Assembly (NCBI RefSeq): GCF_018326285.1
Contig: NZ_AP023362.1
Span: forward strand, 2,108,001-2,172,000
Length of the DNA: 64,000 nt
From: Mycolicibacterium sp. TY81
GTDB lineage: Bacteria; Actinomycetota; Actinomycetes; Mycobacteriales; Mycobacteriaceae
Direction of reading: 5' to 3'
In this document: positions 56,478 through 64,000 of the stretch, in pieces
Layout of the letters: the number at the start of each line of letters is the position of its first letter
Position numbering within the stretch: the first letter of the stretch is position 1
Program-made: the position numbers and the translations under genes
Notes under the pieces: model-generated
What the model was told of the DNA's origin: nothing
The model's database searches: none
What the model saw: only the letters and a program-made list of their open reading frames with translations

Positions 56478-57289
56478 GTCCTATGCAGGTGATTTCGCGA
56501 AAATCCCTGCATAGGACTCACAGTCGTCAGATCGGGCAGCCGGCCCCCGGTCCAGCCTTCGGCTTCGAGCAATGCGATCCGATCGATATCCCACGACCGC
56601 TGCCGGCGGTCCGTCCAATGGTGCACGCCGTCGTACTCGACTGCCACTTTCCACTCGGGCCATCCCATATCGACGCGGATACGGAGGTGACGGAACTCGA
56701 TCTGCGTTTGTGGCGTCGGTAGACCCGCACCGACTAGAACGAGCCGCAATCTGCTCTCCTGCGGGGACTCCGCACCGCCGTCGACCAGCCCAAGCATGGC
56801 TCGCAGTCTCGCTGCACCCGGGACTCCACGGTGTGCCTCGGCGACCGCTGCCACATCGGCCGCCGTGATGCGGGTCGCGTTGAGCACCGCGTCGACAATC
56901 GGAATTGCTTGTGGTGCAGGACGAGTGCGGCCGATGTCGAAGGCCGTCCGGGCCGCGGTGGTGACGGTGATGTCACCGACTACGCACAGTTCGCACGCGC
57001 CGACAGTCCACGACCGCACGGCGAGCCCAGCCTGAGACCGCCGATTTGCGCGCAAGGTCTCCGCGGGGTCGCTTGGGTCCAACCATTTTGTGCCGAGCAC
57101 CGCGGCTGCAGACAATCCGCACAGCGGCGCACCGCTCGCGAGCCAAGCGGCTTGTGCTCGGAGCTTCGCCGTCAGTTCGATATCGCGCGGTAGGTATACA
57201 TCGCGGAATATCGACCGGTAATCGCGGGCCAGATCATGTCTGGTGAGCGCTCCCCGGCGTACTTCCTGACTTCCGATGAAAGGTTGCAT
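56447..57289 (-). CDS. DUF559 (Vsr-like nuclease fold) protein with AbiEi-like N terminus
   Basis: This 280-residue protein starts with QPFIGSQEVRRGALTRHDL and a winged-helix-like first half similar to AbiEi antitoxin-type proteins. A DUF559 domain follows whose core DMGWPEWKVAVEYDGVHHW and DIDRIALLEAEGW fits a PD-(D/E)XK nuclease of the very-short-patch-repair type. The first half of the core strand looks intact. ATG 57289 is chosen over GTG 57295; no ribosome-binding site is clear. Its last 25 residues (after about position 255) are encoded by the palindrome and are not expected to be part of the domain. Role unknown: repair, defence or mobility have all been suggested for DUF559 proteins. 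Confidence 0.82.
   Translation of the reverse strand: MQPFIGSQEVRRGALTRHDLARDYRSIFRDVYLPRDIELTAKLRAQAAWLASGAPLCGLSAAAVLGTKWLDPSDPAETLRANRRSQAGLAVRSWTVGACELCVVGDITVTTAARTAFDIGRTRPAPQAIPIVDAVLNATRITAADVAAVAEAHRGVPGAARLRAMLGLVDGGAESPQESRLRLVLVGAGLPTPQTQIEFRHLRIRVDMGWPEWKVAVEYDGVHHWTDRRQRSWDIDRIALLEAEGWTGGRLPDLTTVSPMQGFSRNHLHRTHTRDPRHRR
56474..56521. repeat. 48-bp near-perfect palindrome at the 3' end of the DUF559 gene
   Basis: Arms GTGAGTCCTATGCAGG (56474-56489) and CCTGCATAGGACTCAC (56506-56521) are perfectly complementary. The intervening bases extend the stem (GATTT / AAATC) around CGCGA with a single bulged T. The repeat contains the permease stop codon and is read through as the last residues of the DUF559 protein. 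Confidence 0.9.
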
Positions 57290-57319
57290 GGCCACACCGT
57301 CGGTGGCGACACCGACGAA

Positions 57320-57369
57320 TGTGAGTGCTGTGCACCCATAACTGGCTGCTTCTGTGCATAGACCTCACA
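57320..57369. repeat. 50-bp imperfect palindrome upstream of the DUF559 gene
   Basis: Arms TGTGAGTGCTGTGCAC (57320-57335) and GTGCATAGACCTCACA (57354-57369) match at 13 of 16 positions. The right arm read on the minus strand (TGTGAGGTCTATGCAC) shares GTGAGnnCTATGCA with the palindrome at the other end of the gene. It lies 31 bp before the DUF559 start, and would overlap its promoter. Confidence 0.8.
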
Positions 57370-57387
57370 CTGGGAATAACTCAGTCG

Positions 57388-58530
57388 TCAGCGCACCGTC
57401 GCGAAGAACGCGCGCACGTCGTCGACGAACAACTCGGGCTGCTCGAATGCCGCAAAGTGGCCACCGCGCGGCATCGTGGTCCAGTGGGTGATGTTGTAGC
57501 CGGTCTCGCACCAGGACCGTGGCGCCCGCAGGATCTCCTTCGGGAACGACGCGACACCGGTGGGCAGCTCGACCTTCTTCTGGCCACCGCCGAACACCCG
57601 GAAGCTCTCCCAGTACAGCCGCGCCGATGACGCCCCGGTGGCCGTCGCCCAGTAGATCATCACGTCGTCGAGCATCTCGTCGCGACTCAGCGCGCTCTGC
57701 ACGTCACCGTCATGGTCGGTCCACGACCAGAACTTCTCCACGATCCACGCCAGTTGCGCCACCGGTGAGTCGACCAGGCCGTAGCCGATCGTCTGCGGAC
57801 GCGTGGACTGCTGCTTGGCATAGCCGGAATCGACGTCCTGGTAACGCTTCAGCGCCGCCAGCGCGTTCTGTTCCTCGGCCGTGAACTCCGTCGTGCCGGC
57901 GGCGGGGCGGCCCATGGGCATGTTGGTGTGAATGGCGATGCAATGACCCACGTTTCGCCCGATCTGGGTGGTGACCGCCGCACCCCAGTCGCCGCCCTGC
58001 GCGCCGTAACGGGTGTAGCCGAGTCGCACCATGAGCTCGTCCCACGCCCGCGCGGTCCGCTCGACGCCCCAGCCGGTGGCGGCTGGTTTGCCCGAGAAGC
58101 CGTAGCCGGGCAGCGACGGACACACCACGTGGAAGGCGTCTTCGGCCCGTCCGCCGTGCGCGGTCGGATCGGTCAGCGGGCCGATGACCTTCTGGAACTC
58201 GGCGATCGACCCGGGCCAGCCGTGCGTGATGACCAGCGGCAGCGCATCGGGGTGCGGTGACCGCTGATGGATGAAATGGATGTCCAAACCGTCGATTTCG
58301 GTGACGTACTGATCGAACCGGTTCAGCGCGGCCTCGCGGGCCCGCCAGTCGTAGCCATTGGCCCAGTAGTCGGCGAGGGCGCGCGTGTAGCGCAGCGGAA
58401 TGCCCTGGCTCCAGTCGTCGACGCACTCGGGTTCCGGCCACCGGGTGTTGGCCAGACGATGGCGCAGATCCTCCAGCACGGCGTCGGGCACGGCAATCTG
58501 AAACGGTGCAATGTCAGTCACAGGATCCAT
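57388..58530 (-). CDS. Epoxide hydrolase (EHN-type, alpha/beta fold)
   Basis: This 380-residue enzyme has an N-terminal EHN domain (FQIAVPDAVLEDLRHRL) and an alpha/beta-hydrolase domain with oxyanion motif THGWPGS, nucleophile Asp181 in QGGDWGAA and His358 in MPRGGHFAAFEQP. It belongs to the microsomal/juvenile-hormone-like epoxide hydrolases and would hydrate an epoxide to a diol. The frame continues upstream, but ATG 58530 begins the EHN domain and sits 2 bp after the lutC stop. It is the last gene of the mmsA-aminotransferase-lutABC unit. Confidence 0.9.
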   Translation of the reverse strand: MDPVTDIAPFQIAVPDAVLEDLRHRLANTRWPEPECVDDWSQGIPLRYTRALADYWANGYDWRAREAALNRFDQYVTEIDGLDIHFIHQRSPHPDALPLVITHGWPGSIAEFQKVIGPLTDPTAHGGRAEDAFHVVCPSLPGYGFSGKPAATGWGVERTARAWDELMVRLGYTRYGAQGGDWGAAVTTQIGRNVGHCIAIHTNMPMGRPAAGTTEFTAEEQNALAALKRYQDVDSGYAKQQSTRPQTIGYGLVDSPVAQLAWIVEKFWSWTDHDGDVQSALSRDEMLDDVMIYWATATGASSARLYWESFRVFGGGQKKVELPTGVASFPKEILRAPRSWCETGYNITHWTTMPRGGHFAAFEQPELFVDDVRAFFATVR

Positions 58531-58532
58531 TC

Positions 58533-59150
58533 TTACCTCGCGGCCCCGATGATCACGACGTCGAGGGTCCGTGGACCGTGCACACCCTCGACACGCTGCA
58601 GTTCGATGTCGCTCGTCGCGCTCGGCCCGGAGATGAAGGTCAGCGGGCGTGACGGGTCGAGCGCCGCGAAGGCCTGCGGCACGGTGTCGACGATCTGGTC
58701 GGCCCGGATGACGCAAATGTGATGGTCGGGCACCAGCGTCAGCGCGCGGCGGCCCTGTGCCGCACCGGCATCCAGCACGATGGTTCCGGTTGCCGCGATC
58801 CCGAGGGCGCAGCCCGTCACCACCGCAGCGACGCTGTCCAGTACCTCGAGGCCGACGGGTGGGTCGTCGACGATGGTGTGGCTGCCTGTCACCCAGTCGG
58901 GCGGCAGGTCCGCGGGAACGACGGCGGTCCCGCTGCCGACGAGAGCGCTGATGGTCGGGGCGACCGCGTCTGGCCCGACGCGGTGAACGCGCGCCCGGTA
59001 GTCGGCCACCGCCTCGGCGAACCGGTCGACGTCACCAGGGCCGGTCAGCGGCTGCCGGTCATAGTCGCGTGGCACGCGTACCTCGGCCGGCGGGGCCGAT
59101 CCGAGTGCGGTGCGGATGCGCTCGAGTATCACTGCCCGCGCGTCGGTCAT
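58533..59150 (-). CDS. lutC: LutC-like lactate utilisation protein (LUD domain)
   Basis: This 205-residue LUD-domain protein has VTGCALGIAATGTIVLDAG and LVPDHHICVI, the core of LutC/YkgG. It is one of three subunits needed for iron-sulphur L-lactate oxidation to pyruvate. ATG 59150 overlaps the lutB stop by 4 bp (ATGA). The longer open frame to 59897 is a shadow of lutB. Confidence 0.9.
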   Translation of the reverse strand: MTDARAVILERIRTALGSAPPAEVRVPRDYDRQPLTGPGDVDRFAEAVADYRARVHRVGPDAVAPTISALVGSGTAVVPADLPPDWVTGSHTIVDDPPVGLEVLDSVAAVVTGCALGIAATGTIVLDAGAAQGRRALTLVPDHHICVIRADQIVDTVPQAFAALDPSRPLTFISGPSATSDIELQRVEGVHGPRTLDVVIIGAAR

Positions 59151-60613
59151 TGTTCGCCGCTCCGGTTGCGGGCCCACCACTGCCGGAACGTCTCGGTGGG
59201 CGGTGCCGGAACATCCCGGCTCGCAGTCCATTTCGATGCCGGCCAGGGCAGCCTGCTGATGCGGTGATCTTTCCCTGCTACCAGTCGTCCTATCCCGAGT
59301 GCCTTCTCGGCCAATCCGAACCGCGCCGCGGAACCCATGGCCCAGCCCGCGGCTTTCATCGCCAGGTCCTGTCCGCCGGGCAGCCCGCCACGTTCTGAAT
59401 CGACCTGCACCGCACGCAGATGCACCAGGATCGACGGGATGTCGATGCGCACGGGGCAGGCCTCGAAGCAGGCGCCGCACAACGACGACGCGTACGGCAG
59501 GCTCGCGTTCGGGTCGTCGTGGCCGGTGGTCCCGGTCAGCAGGGGACTGAGGATCGCGCCGATGGGCCCCGGGTACACCGAGCCGTAGGCGTGCCCGCCG
59601 GTGCGTTCGTAGACCGGGCAGACGTTCAGGCACGCACTGCACCGAATGCAGTGCAGCGCAGCACGTCCCACTTCGTCGGCGAGGACGCGCGTCCGGCCGT
59701 TGTCGAGCAGCACCAGATGGAACCGCTGCGGGCCGTCGCCGGGGTGCACGCCCGTCCACATCGAGGTGTACGGGTTCATCCGCTCGGCGGTCGACGACCG
59801 CGGCAGCAGTTGCATGAACACGTCGAGATCGGTGAAGCGCGGGATCACCTTCTCGATGCCCATGACGGTGATCAGGGTTTCGGGCAGGGTCAGGCACATC
59901 CGCCCGTTGCCCTCGGATTCGACGACCGCCAGGGTCCCGGTCTCGGCCACCCCGAAGTTGGCGCCGCTGACGGCGACCTTGGCGGACAGGAACTTTCGCC
60001 GCAGATGCGCGCGGGCGGCCATGGCCAGCACGCGGGGCTCGTCGGTGAGTTCGCCGGCGCCGGGCATTTCGCGTTCGAAGATGTCCCGGATCTCCGCGCG
60101 GTTGCGATGGATCGCCGGAACCAGGATGTGACTCGGTTTGTCGTGTCCGAGTTGAACGATCAGCTCGGCCAGATCGGTTTCGATGGGCGTGATGCCCTCG
60201 GCCTCCAGGTACTCGTTGAGCCCGATCTCCTGCGTGGCCATCGACTTCACCTTGACGACCTCGTTGCTGCCGGTTCCCCGGATCAGCTCGGCGACAATGC
60301 GATTCGCTTCGTCGGCGTCGCGCGCCCAGTGCACGGTGCCGCCACGCGCTGTGACATTGGCTTCGAGCTGCTCCAGTAACTCCGGCAACCGCGCCAGCAC
60401 ATCCTGTTTCAGGGCACTGCCGGCGGCCCGCAGCTGCTCCCAGTCATCGCATTCGGCAATGGCGGCAAGGCGTTTGGCGCGGATGGTGCCGGTGGCATGG
60501 CCGATGTTGCGGCGGAGTTGCGCGTCGCCGAGCGCGGTGCGCGCGGCAGCCGGGAAGCTCTGGTCGCCACGGAGATTCCCCACGCCCGGCTGCCCGAGAA
60601 ACACCGCGGTCAT
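59147..60613 (-). CDS. lutB: LutB-like iron-sulphur lactate utilisation protein
   Basis: This 488-residue protein has an N-terminal LUD domain (VSGANFGVAETGTLAVVESEG) and two 4Fe-4S binding segments, Cys322/325/328/332 (CIRCSACLNVCP) and Cys379/382/386 (CGACFEACP), with another ligand set completed by neighbouring cysteines. It is the electron-carrying subunit of the Lut complex. It overlaps lutA and lutC by 4 bp on each side, so stoichiometric co-translation is expected. Confidence 0.94.
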   Translation of the reverse strand: MTAVFLGQPGVGNLRGDQSFPAAARTALGDAQLRRNIGHATGTIRAKRLAAIAECDDWEQLRAAGSALKQDVLARLPELLEQLEANVTARGGTVHWARDADEANRIVAELIRGTGSNEVVKVKSMATQEIGLNEYLEAEGITPIETDLAELIVQLGHDKPSHILVPAIHRNRAEIRDIFEREMPGAGELTDEPRVLAMAARAHLRRKFLSAKVAVSGANFGVAETGTLAVVESEGNGRMCLTLPETLITVMGIEKVIPRFTDLDVFMQLLPRSSTAERMNPYTSMWTGVHPGDGPQRFHLVLLDNGRTRVLADEVGRAALHCIRCSACLNVCPVYERTGGHAYGSVYPGPIGAILSPLLTGTTGHDDPNASLPYASSLCGACFEACPVRIDIPSILVHLRAVQVDSERGGLPGGQDLAMKAAGWAMGSAARFGLAEKALGIGRLVAGKDHRISRLPWPASKWTASRDVPAPPTETFRQWWARNRSGEQ

Positions 60614-61338
60614 GGTGTGGCCGCCAGGATTTCAGCCAGGTGCACGGTGCGGACGTCGCTGCCGATCCGACTCAGTCCGCCGCCGATGTGCATGAGGCAC
60701 GATGCGTCACCTGCCGTGCACACCGCGGCGCCCGTCGTCGCGATGTTCGCCATCTTGTCTTCGAGCATCGCGGTGGACACGTCGGCGTTCTTCACGGCGA
60801 AGGTGCCCCCGAAGCCGCAACAGGATTCGGCCTGCGGCAGTTCGACGAGCGTCAGGCCGCGGACGTTGCGCAGCAATCGCAGCGGCTTGTCACCGACACC
60901 CAGCAGCCGCAGCGAGTGACACGTCGGGTGGTAGGTGACGCGGTGCGGGTAGTAGGCGCCGACGTCGTCGACGCCGAGCACGTCGACCAGGAACTCGCAG
61001 AGTTCGAAGGTGTGCGCCGCAACCGATTCGGCGCGCGCCGCGAGCTCGGTGTCGCCGGCGCGGTGCGCCACCATCGCGTGCTGGTGACGCACCGACCCGA
61101 CACACGATCCCGACGGCGCCACCACGGCATCGAATCCGCTGAAGGCGTCCACGTGGTTGCGCACCAAGGACACGGCTTCACGCAGGTAGCCCGTGTTGAC
61201 GTGCATCTGGCCGCAGCAGGTCTGCCCGGCCGGGAACTCCACCTCGTGCCCGAGCCGCTCCAGCAGCCGCACCGTGGCGATGGCGGCAGCCGGGAACATG
61301 GCATCGGCCAGGCAGGTCGCGAACAGCGCTATCCGCAC
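60610..61338 (-). CDS. lutA: LutA-like CCG-domain lactate utilisation protein
   Basis: This 242-residue protein has two cysteine-rich CCG domains: TCCGQMHVN in the first half and SCCGFGGTFAV in the second, with paired upstream cysteines (CLAD; HPTCHSL). These are the ligands of the non-cubane iron-sulphur clusters seen in LutA/GlcF/heterodisulphide reductase. GTG 61338 is the start. It is 15 bp after the aminotransferase stop, and overlaps lutB by 4 bp. Confidence 0.94.
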   Translation of the reverse strand: MRIALFATCLADAMFPAAAIATVRLLERLGHEVEFPAGQTCCGQMHVNTGYLREAVSLVRNHVDAFSGFDAVVAPSGSCVGSVRHQHAMVAHRAGDTELAARAESVAAHTFELCEFLVDVLGVDDVGAYYPHRVTYHPTCHSLRLLGVGDKPLRLLRNVRGLTLVELPQAESCCGFGGTFAVKNADVSTAMLEDKMANIATTGAAVCTAGDASCLMHIGGGLSRIGSDVRTVHLAEILAATP

Positions 61339-61353
61339 CGGCCGACAGTACCC

Positions 61354-62736
61354 CTACTGGGCGTACTGGTCCGCCACGTCGAGGGCGCGGTCCAGGATTT
61401 CCAGTCCGGCCCGGACCTCGTCGTCGGTGGCATTGCACGGCGGCACCACATGGATGCGGTTGAAGTTGGTGAACGGCATGAGGCCGTTCTCCTTGCAGAA
61501 CGCGATGACGGTGTTCATCGCGGCACTGCTGCCACCGTAGGGCGCCAGCGGCTCCCGCGTTTCGCGGTCCTTGACCAGTTCGACGGCCCAGAACACACCC
61601 GCGCCGCGGACCTCACCGACACTGCGGTGCCGCTGCGCCATATCCCGCAGGGCCGGCCCGATGATGTCCGCACCGAGGTGGGCGGCGTTCTCGACGATGC
61701 CTTCGTCGCGCATCGCGTTGATGGTCGCGACGGCGGCCGCCGTCGCCAGAGGGTGCCCGGAGTAGGTCAGGCCACCCGGGTAGGCGCGCTCGGCGAAGGT
61801 CTGGAAGATGGCGTCGCTGATCGCGACACCGCCCAGCGGCACATAGCCGGAGTTGACGCCCTTGGCGAACGTCAGCAGGTCCGGAATGACATCGAAGTGG
61901 TTGATGGCGAACCATTTTCCGGATCGGCCGAAGCCCGACATGACCTCGTCGGCGATCATCACGATGCCGTACTCGTCGCACAGTGCGCGCACACCGGCCA
62001 GGTAGCCCGGCGGCGGCACCATGATGCCGGCGGTGCCCGGGATGGACTCCAGGATGATGGCGGCGATGGTCGAGGCGCCCTCGAGCTCGATGACGCGCCG
62101 CAGCTCGTCGAGGGCCCGGGCGGATTCCTGCTCCTCGGTCTCGGCGTGGAACACCGAGCGGTACAGGAACGGGCCGTTGAAGTGGACGACGCCGGCGGCG
62201 CCGCGGTCGTTGGCGAACCGTCGCGGGTCGCCGGTCAGGTTGATCGCCAGGTCGGTGCCGCCGTGGTAGGCGCGGTAGCGGGCCAGCACCTTGTGCTTGC
62301 CGGTGTGCAGCCGCGCCATGCGGACGGCGTGCTCGTTGGCGTCGGCGCCGCCGTTGGTGAAGAAGATGTGGTTCAGGTCGCCGGGGGTCAGCTCGGCGAT
62401 CAGCCGCGCGGCCTCGGACCGGGCGGCGTTGGCGTGCTGCGGTGCGATGGTGCACAGCTTGGCGGCCTGTTCCTGAATCGCGGCAACGACTTTCGGGTGC
62501 TGGTGGCCGATGTTGGTGTTGACCAGCTGCGAGGAGAAGTCGAGCAGCCGGTTGCCGTCGCCGTCCCAGAAGTAGCTGCCTTCGGCCGCCGTGATGGTCA
62601 TGGGGTTGAGCGCGCCCTGGGCCGACCACGAGTGGAAGACGTGGGCGCGGTCGAGGGCGTAGGCGCGCTCGGCTTCGGCGCGCATCGAGTCGAGGGTGTG
62701 TCCGGCGGGCAGGACGTGGTCCGCGGCGAGGGTCAT
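61354..62736 (-). CDS. Class III aminotransferase (omega-amino acid:pyruvate type)
   Basis: This 460-residue PLP enzyme has the catalytic Lys292 in LTFAKGVNSGYVPLG, the cofactor aspartate in VMIADEVMSGFGRSG and FFTNGGADANEHAVRMAR. It resembles beta-alanine or gamma-aminobutyrate:pyruvate transaminases. With the adjacent mmsA it could convert beta-alanine to malonate semialdehyde and on to acetyl-CoA, using pyruvate that the Lut complex could supply. ATG 62736 lies 27 bp after the mmsA stop. Confidence 0.9.
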   Translation of the reverse strand: MTLAADHVLPAGHTLDSMRAEAERAYALDRAHVFHSWSAQGALNPMTITAAEGSYFWDGDGNRLLDFSSQLVNTNIGHQHPKVVAAIQEQAAKLCTIAPQHANAARSEAARLIAELTPGDLNHIFFTNGGADANEHAVRMARLHTGKHKVLARYRAYHGGTDLAINLTGDPRRFANDRGAAGVVHFNGPFLYRSVFHAETEEQESARALDELRRVIELEGASTIAAIILESIPGTAGIMVPPPGYLAGVRALCDEYGIVMIADEVMSGFGRSGKWFAINHFDVIPDLLTFAKGVNSGYVPLGGVAISDAIFQTFAERAYPGGLTYSGHPLATAAAVATINAMRDEGIVENAAHLGADIIGPALRDMAQRHRSVGEVRGAGVFWAVELVKDRETREPLAPYGGSSAAMNTVIAFCKENGLMPFTNFNRIHVVPPCNATDDEVRAGLEILDRALDVADQYAQ

Positions 62737-62763
62737 GTCAGGTCCTCTATCTGGGTCGCGCGA

Positions 62764-64000
62764 TCAGTTGTTTTCCGGGAAGCCCAGGTTGATGCCACCG
62801 TGGCTGGGGTCGGCCCAGCGCTGGGTGACGGCCTTGGCGCGGGTGAAGAACTGGACGCCTTCGGGGCCGTAGGCGTGGGTGTCGCCGAACAGCGAGGCCT
62901 TCCAGCCGCCGAAGCTGAAGAACGCCATGGGAACCGGGATCGGGACGTTGATGCCGACCATGCCGACCTCGACCTCGTTCTGGAACCGGCGGGCCGCGCC
63001 ACCGTCGTTGGTGAAGATCGCGGTGCCGTTGCCGTAGGGGTTGTTGTTGATGAGGGCCAATGCCTCGTCGTAGGTTTCGACGCGCACGACCGACAGCACG
63101 GGGCCGAAGATCTCGTCGGTGTAGACGCTCATCTCGGGGGTGACGTTGTCGAGCAGCGTCGGGCCGAGCCAGAAGCCGTCTTCGGCGCCCTCGACGGTCA
63201 GGTTGCGACCGTCGAGCACGACCTTGGCGCCCTCGGCCTCGCCGGCGTCGATGTAGGCGGCGACCTTGTCGCGGTGCACCTTGGTGATCAGCGGGCCCAT
63301 GTCGGAGTCCTTGGCGCCGTCACCGGTCTTGATGGCGGCGGCACGCTCGACGATCTTGGCGACGAGGTCGTCGGCGATCGGACCGACCGCGACGCAGGCC
63401 GAGATGGCCATGCAGCGCTCACCGGCCGAGCCGAAGCCGGCGTTGACCATGCTGTCGGCGGCCAGATCGAGGTCGGCGTCGGGCAGGATCACGGCGTGGT
63501 TCTTGGCGCCGCCAAGGGCCTGCACGCGCTTGCCGGAGGCGGTGGCGGTCCGGTAGACGTACTGTGCGATCGGGGTGGAGCCGACGAACGAGACGGCCTT
63601 GATGGCGGGGTTGGTCAGGAGCTCGTCGACGGCGGTCTTGTCGCCCTGCAGGACGTTGAAGACGCCGTCGGGCAGGCCGGCTTCCTTCCACAGTTCGGCC
63701 ATCCACAGCGAGGACGACGGGTCCTTCTCGGACGGCTTGACGACGACGGTGTTGCCGGCGGCGATGGCGATGGGGAAGAACCACATCGGCACCATGGCCG
63801 GGAAGTTGAACGGCGCGATGATGGCGACGGGGCCGAGGGCCTGCCGGATGTTGTAGACGTCGACGTTGGTGGAGGCGTTCTCGGCGTAGCCGCCCTTGAG
63901 CAGATGCGGGATGCCACAGGCGAATTCGACGACCTCGATGCCGCGGGCGACCTCACCCATGGCGTCGGAGAGCACCTTGCCGTGCTCGGCGGTGATGATC
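62764..64000 (-). CDS. mmsA: Methylmalonate-semialdehyde dehydrogenase (CoA-acylating), C-terminal 412 residues
   Basis: This aldehyde dehydrogenase fragment runs off the right edge; the missing N terminus is about 90-100 residues. The substrate-site cysteine is in [14 protein letters not shown], with [25 protein letters not shown] and the C-terminal [18 protein letters not shown] that distinguishes MmsA from other aldehyde dehydrogenases. It oxidises (methyl)malonate semialdehyde to propionyl-CoA or acetyl-CoA in valine, beta-alanine or inositol catabolism. It heads the minus-strand operon, so the operon promoter lies outside the window. Confidence 0.95.
   Translation of the reverse strand, partial: IITAEHGKVLSDAMGEVARGIEVVEFACGIPHLLKGGYAENASTNVDVYNIRQALGPVAIIAPFNFPAMVPMWFFPIAIAAGNTVVVKPSEKDPSSSLWMAELWKEAGLPDGVFNVLQGDKTAVDELLTNPAIKAVSFVGSTPIAQYVYRTATASGKRVQALGGAKNHAVILPDADLDLAADSMVNAGFGSAGERCMAISACVAVGPIADDLVAKIVERAAAIKTGDGAKDSDMGPLITKVHRDKVAAYIDAGEAEGAKVVLDGRNLTVEGAEDGFWLGPTLLDNVTPEMSVYTDEIFGPVLSVVRVETYDEALALINNNPYGNGTAIFTNDGGAARRFQNEVEVGMVGINVPIPVPMAFFSFGGWKASLFGDTHAYGPEGVQFFTRAKAVTQRWADPSHGGINLGFPENN

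Noticed and set aside
1..64000. tRNA or rRNA genes, CRISPR arrays, prophage
   Set aside because: None seen by reading both strands; no cloverleaf-like, spaced-repeat or phage structural genes.

Overview
The window is high-GC actinobacterial DNA and almost certainly comes from a rapidly growing Mycobacterium/Mycolicibacterium. Three things point there. The core gene order ileS – dinB(dinX) – ansA – lspA – RluA-family pseudouridine synthase – dnaE1 matches the order I know from M. tuberculosis (Rv1536–Rv1547). There is a Mas/Pks5-type polyketide synthase with PapA, MmpL and FAAL-type FadD partners. Many starts look leaderless, with a TAnnnT -10 box 6-9 nt before the start codon.

Layout. 1-823: right end of an ISL3-family insertion sequence. 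890-2182: serine esterase/beta-lactamase-fold hydrolase. 2183-2805: A/T-richer non-coding stretch. 2806-20948: acylated-glycolipid locus with a Pks5/Mas-like PKS, a PapA acyltransferase, two paralogous condensation/WS-DGAT-fold acyltransferases, a UGT-type glycosyltransferase, an MmpL exporter, an FkbM O-methyltransferase and an FAAL. This is the gene set of a lipooligosaccharide (LOS) or similar acyltrehalose glycolipid. 21115-23039: a small membrane-protein/HTH-regulator pair divergent from a stand-alone half condensation domain, with palindromic operator candidates between. 23047-33904: housekeeping block with a T-box-controlled ileS, an S4 protein, DinB, L-asparaginase, LspA, a pseudouridine synthase and RarD. 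An O-acyltransferase (OafA-type) is lodged between dinB and ansA.

33911-43635: a second glycan island between the pseudouridine synthase and dnaE1. It has a pyruvyltransferase, an FkbM methyltransferase, a GT4 glycosyltransferase, UDP-glucose dehydrogenase, a GT2 glycosyltransferase, a three-gene ABC-2 exporter and a divergent TetR regulator. Together with the first locus it could supply acyl chains, sugars, methyl and pyruvyl caps and export for a decorated surface glycolipid; that link is inference. 43694-47227: dnaE1.

47235-57289: assorted enzymes and transporters (LCM-type methyltransferase, lipoprotein, carboxylesterase, RDD protein, class A beta-lactamase-like protein, LysR/thioesterase pair, small secreted protein, RhtA-like exporter, NCS1 permease). 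The block ends in a DUF559 nuclease-like gene bracketed by related imperfect palindromes. 57388-64000: a minus-strand catabolic operon running mmsA (cut by the window edge) – class III aminotransferase – lutA – lutB – lutC – epoxide hydrolase. I see no tRNA, rRNA, CRISPR array or prophage.
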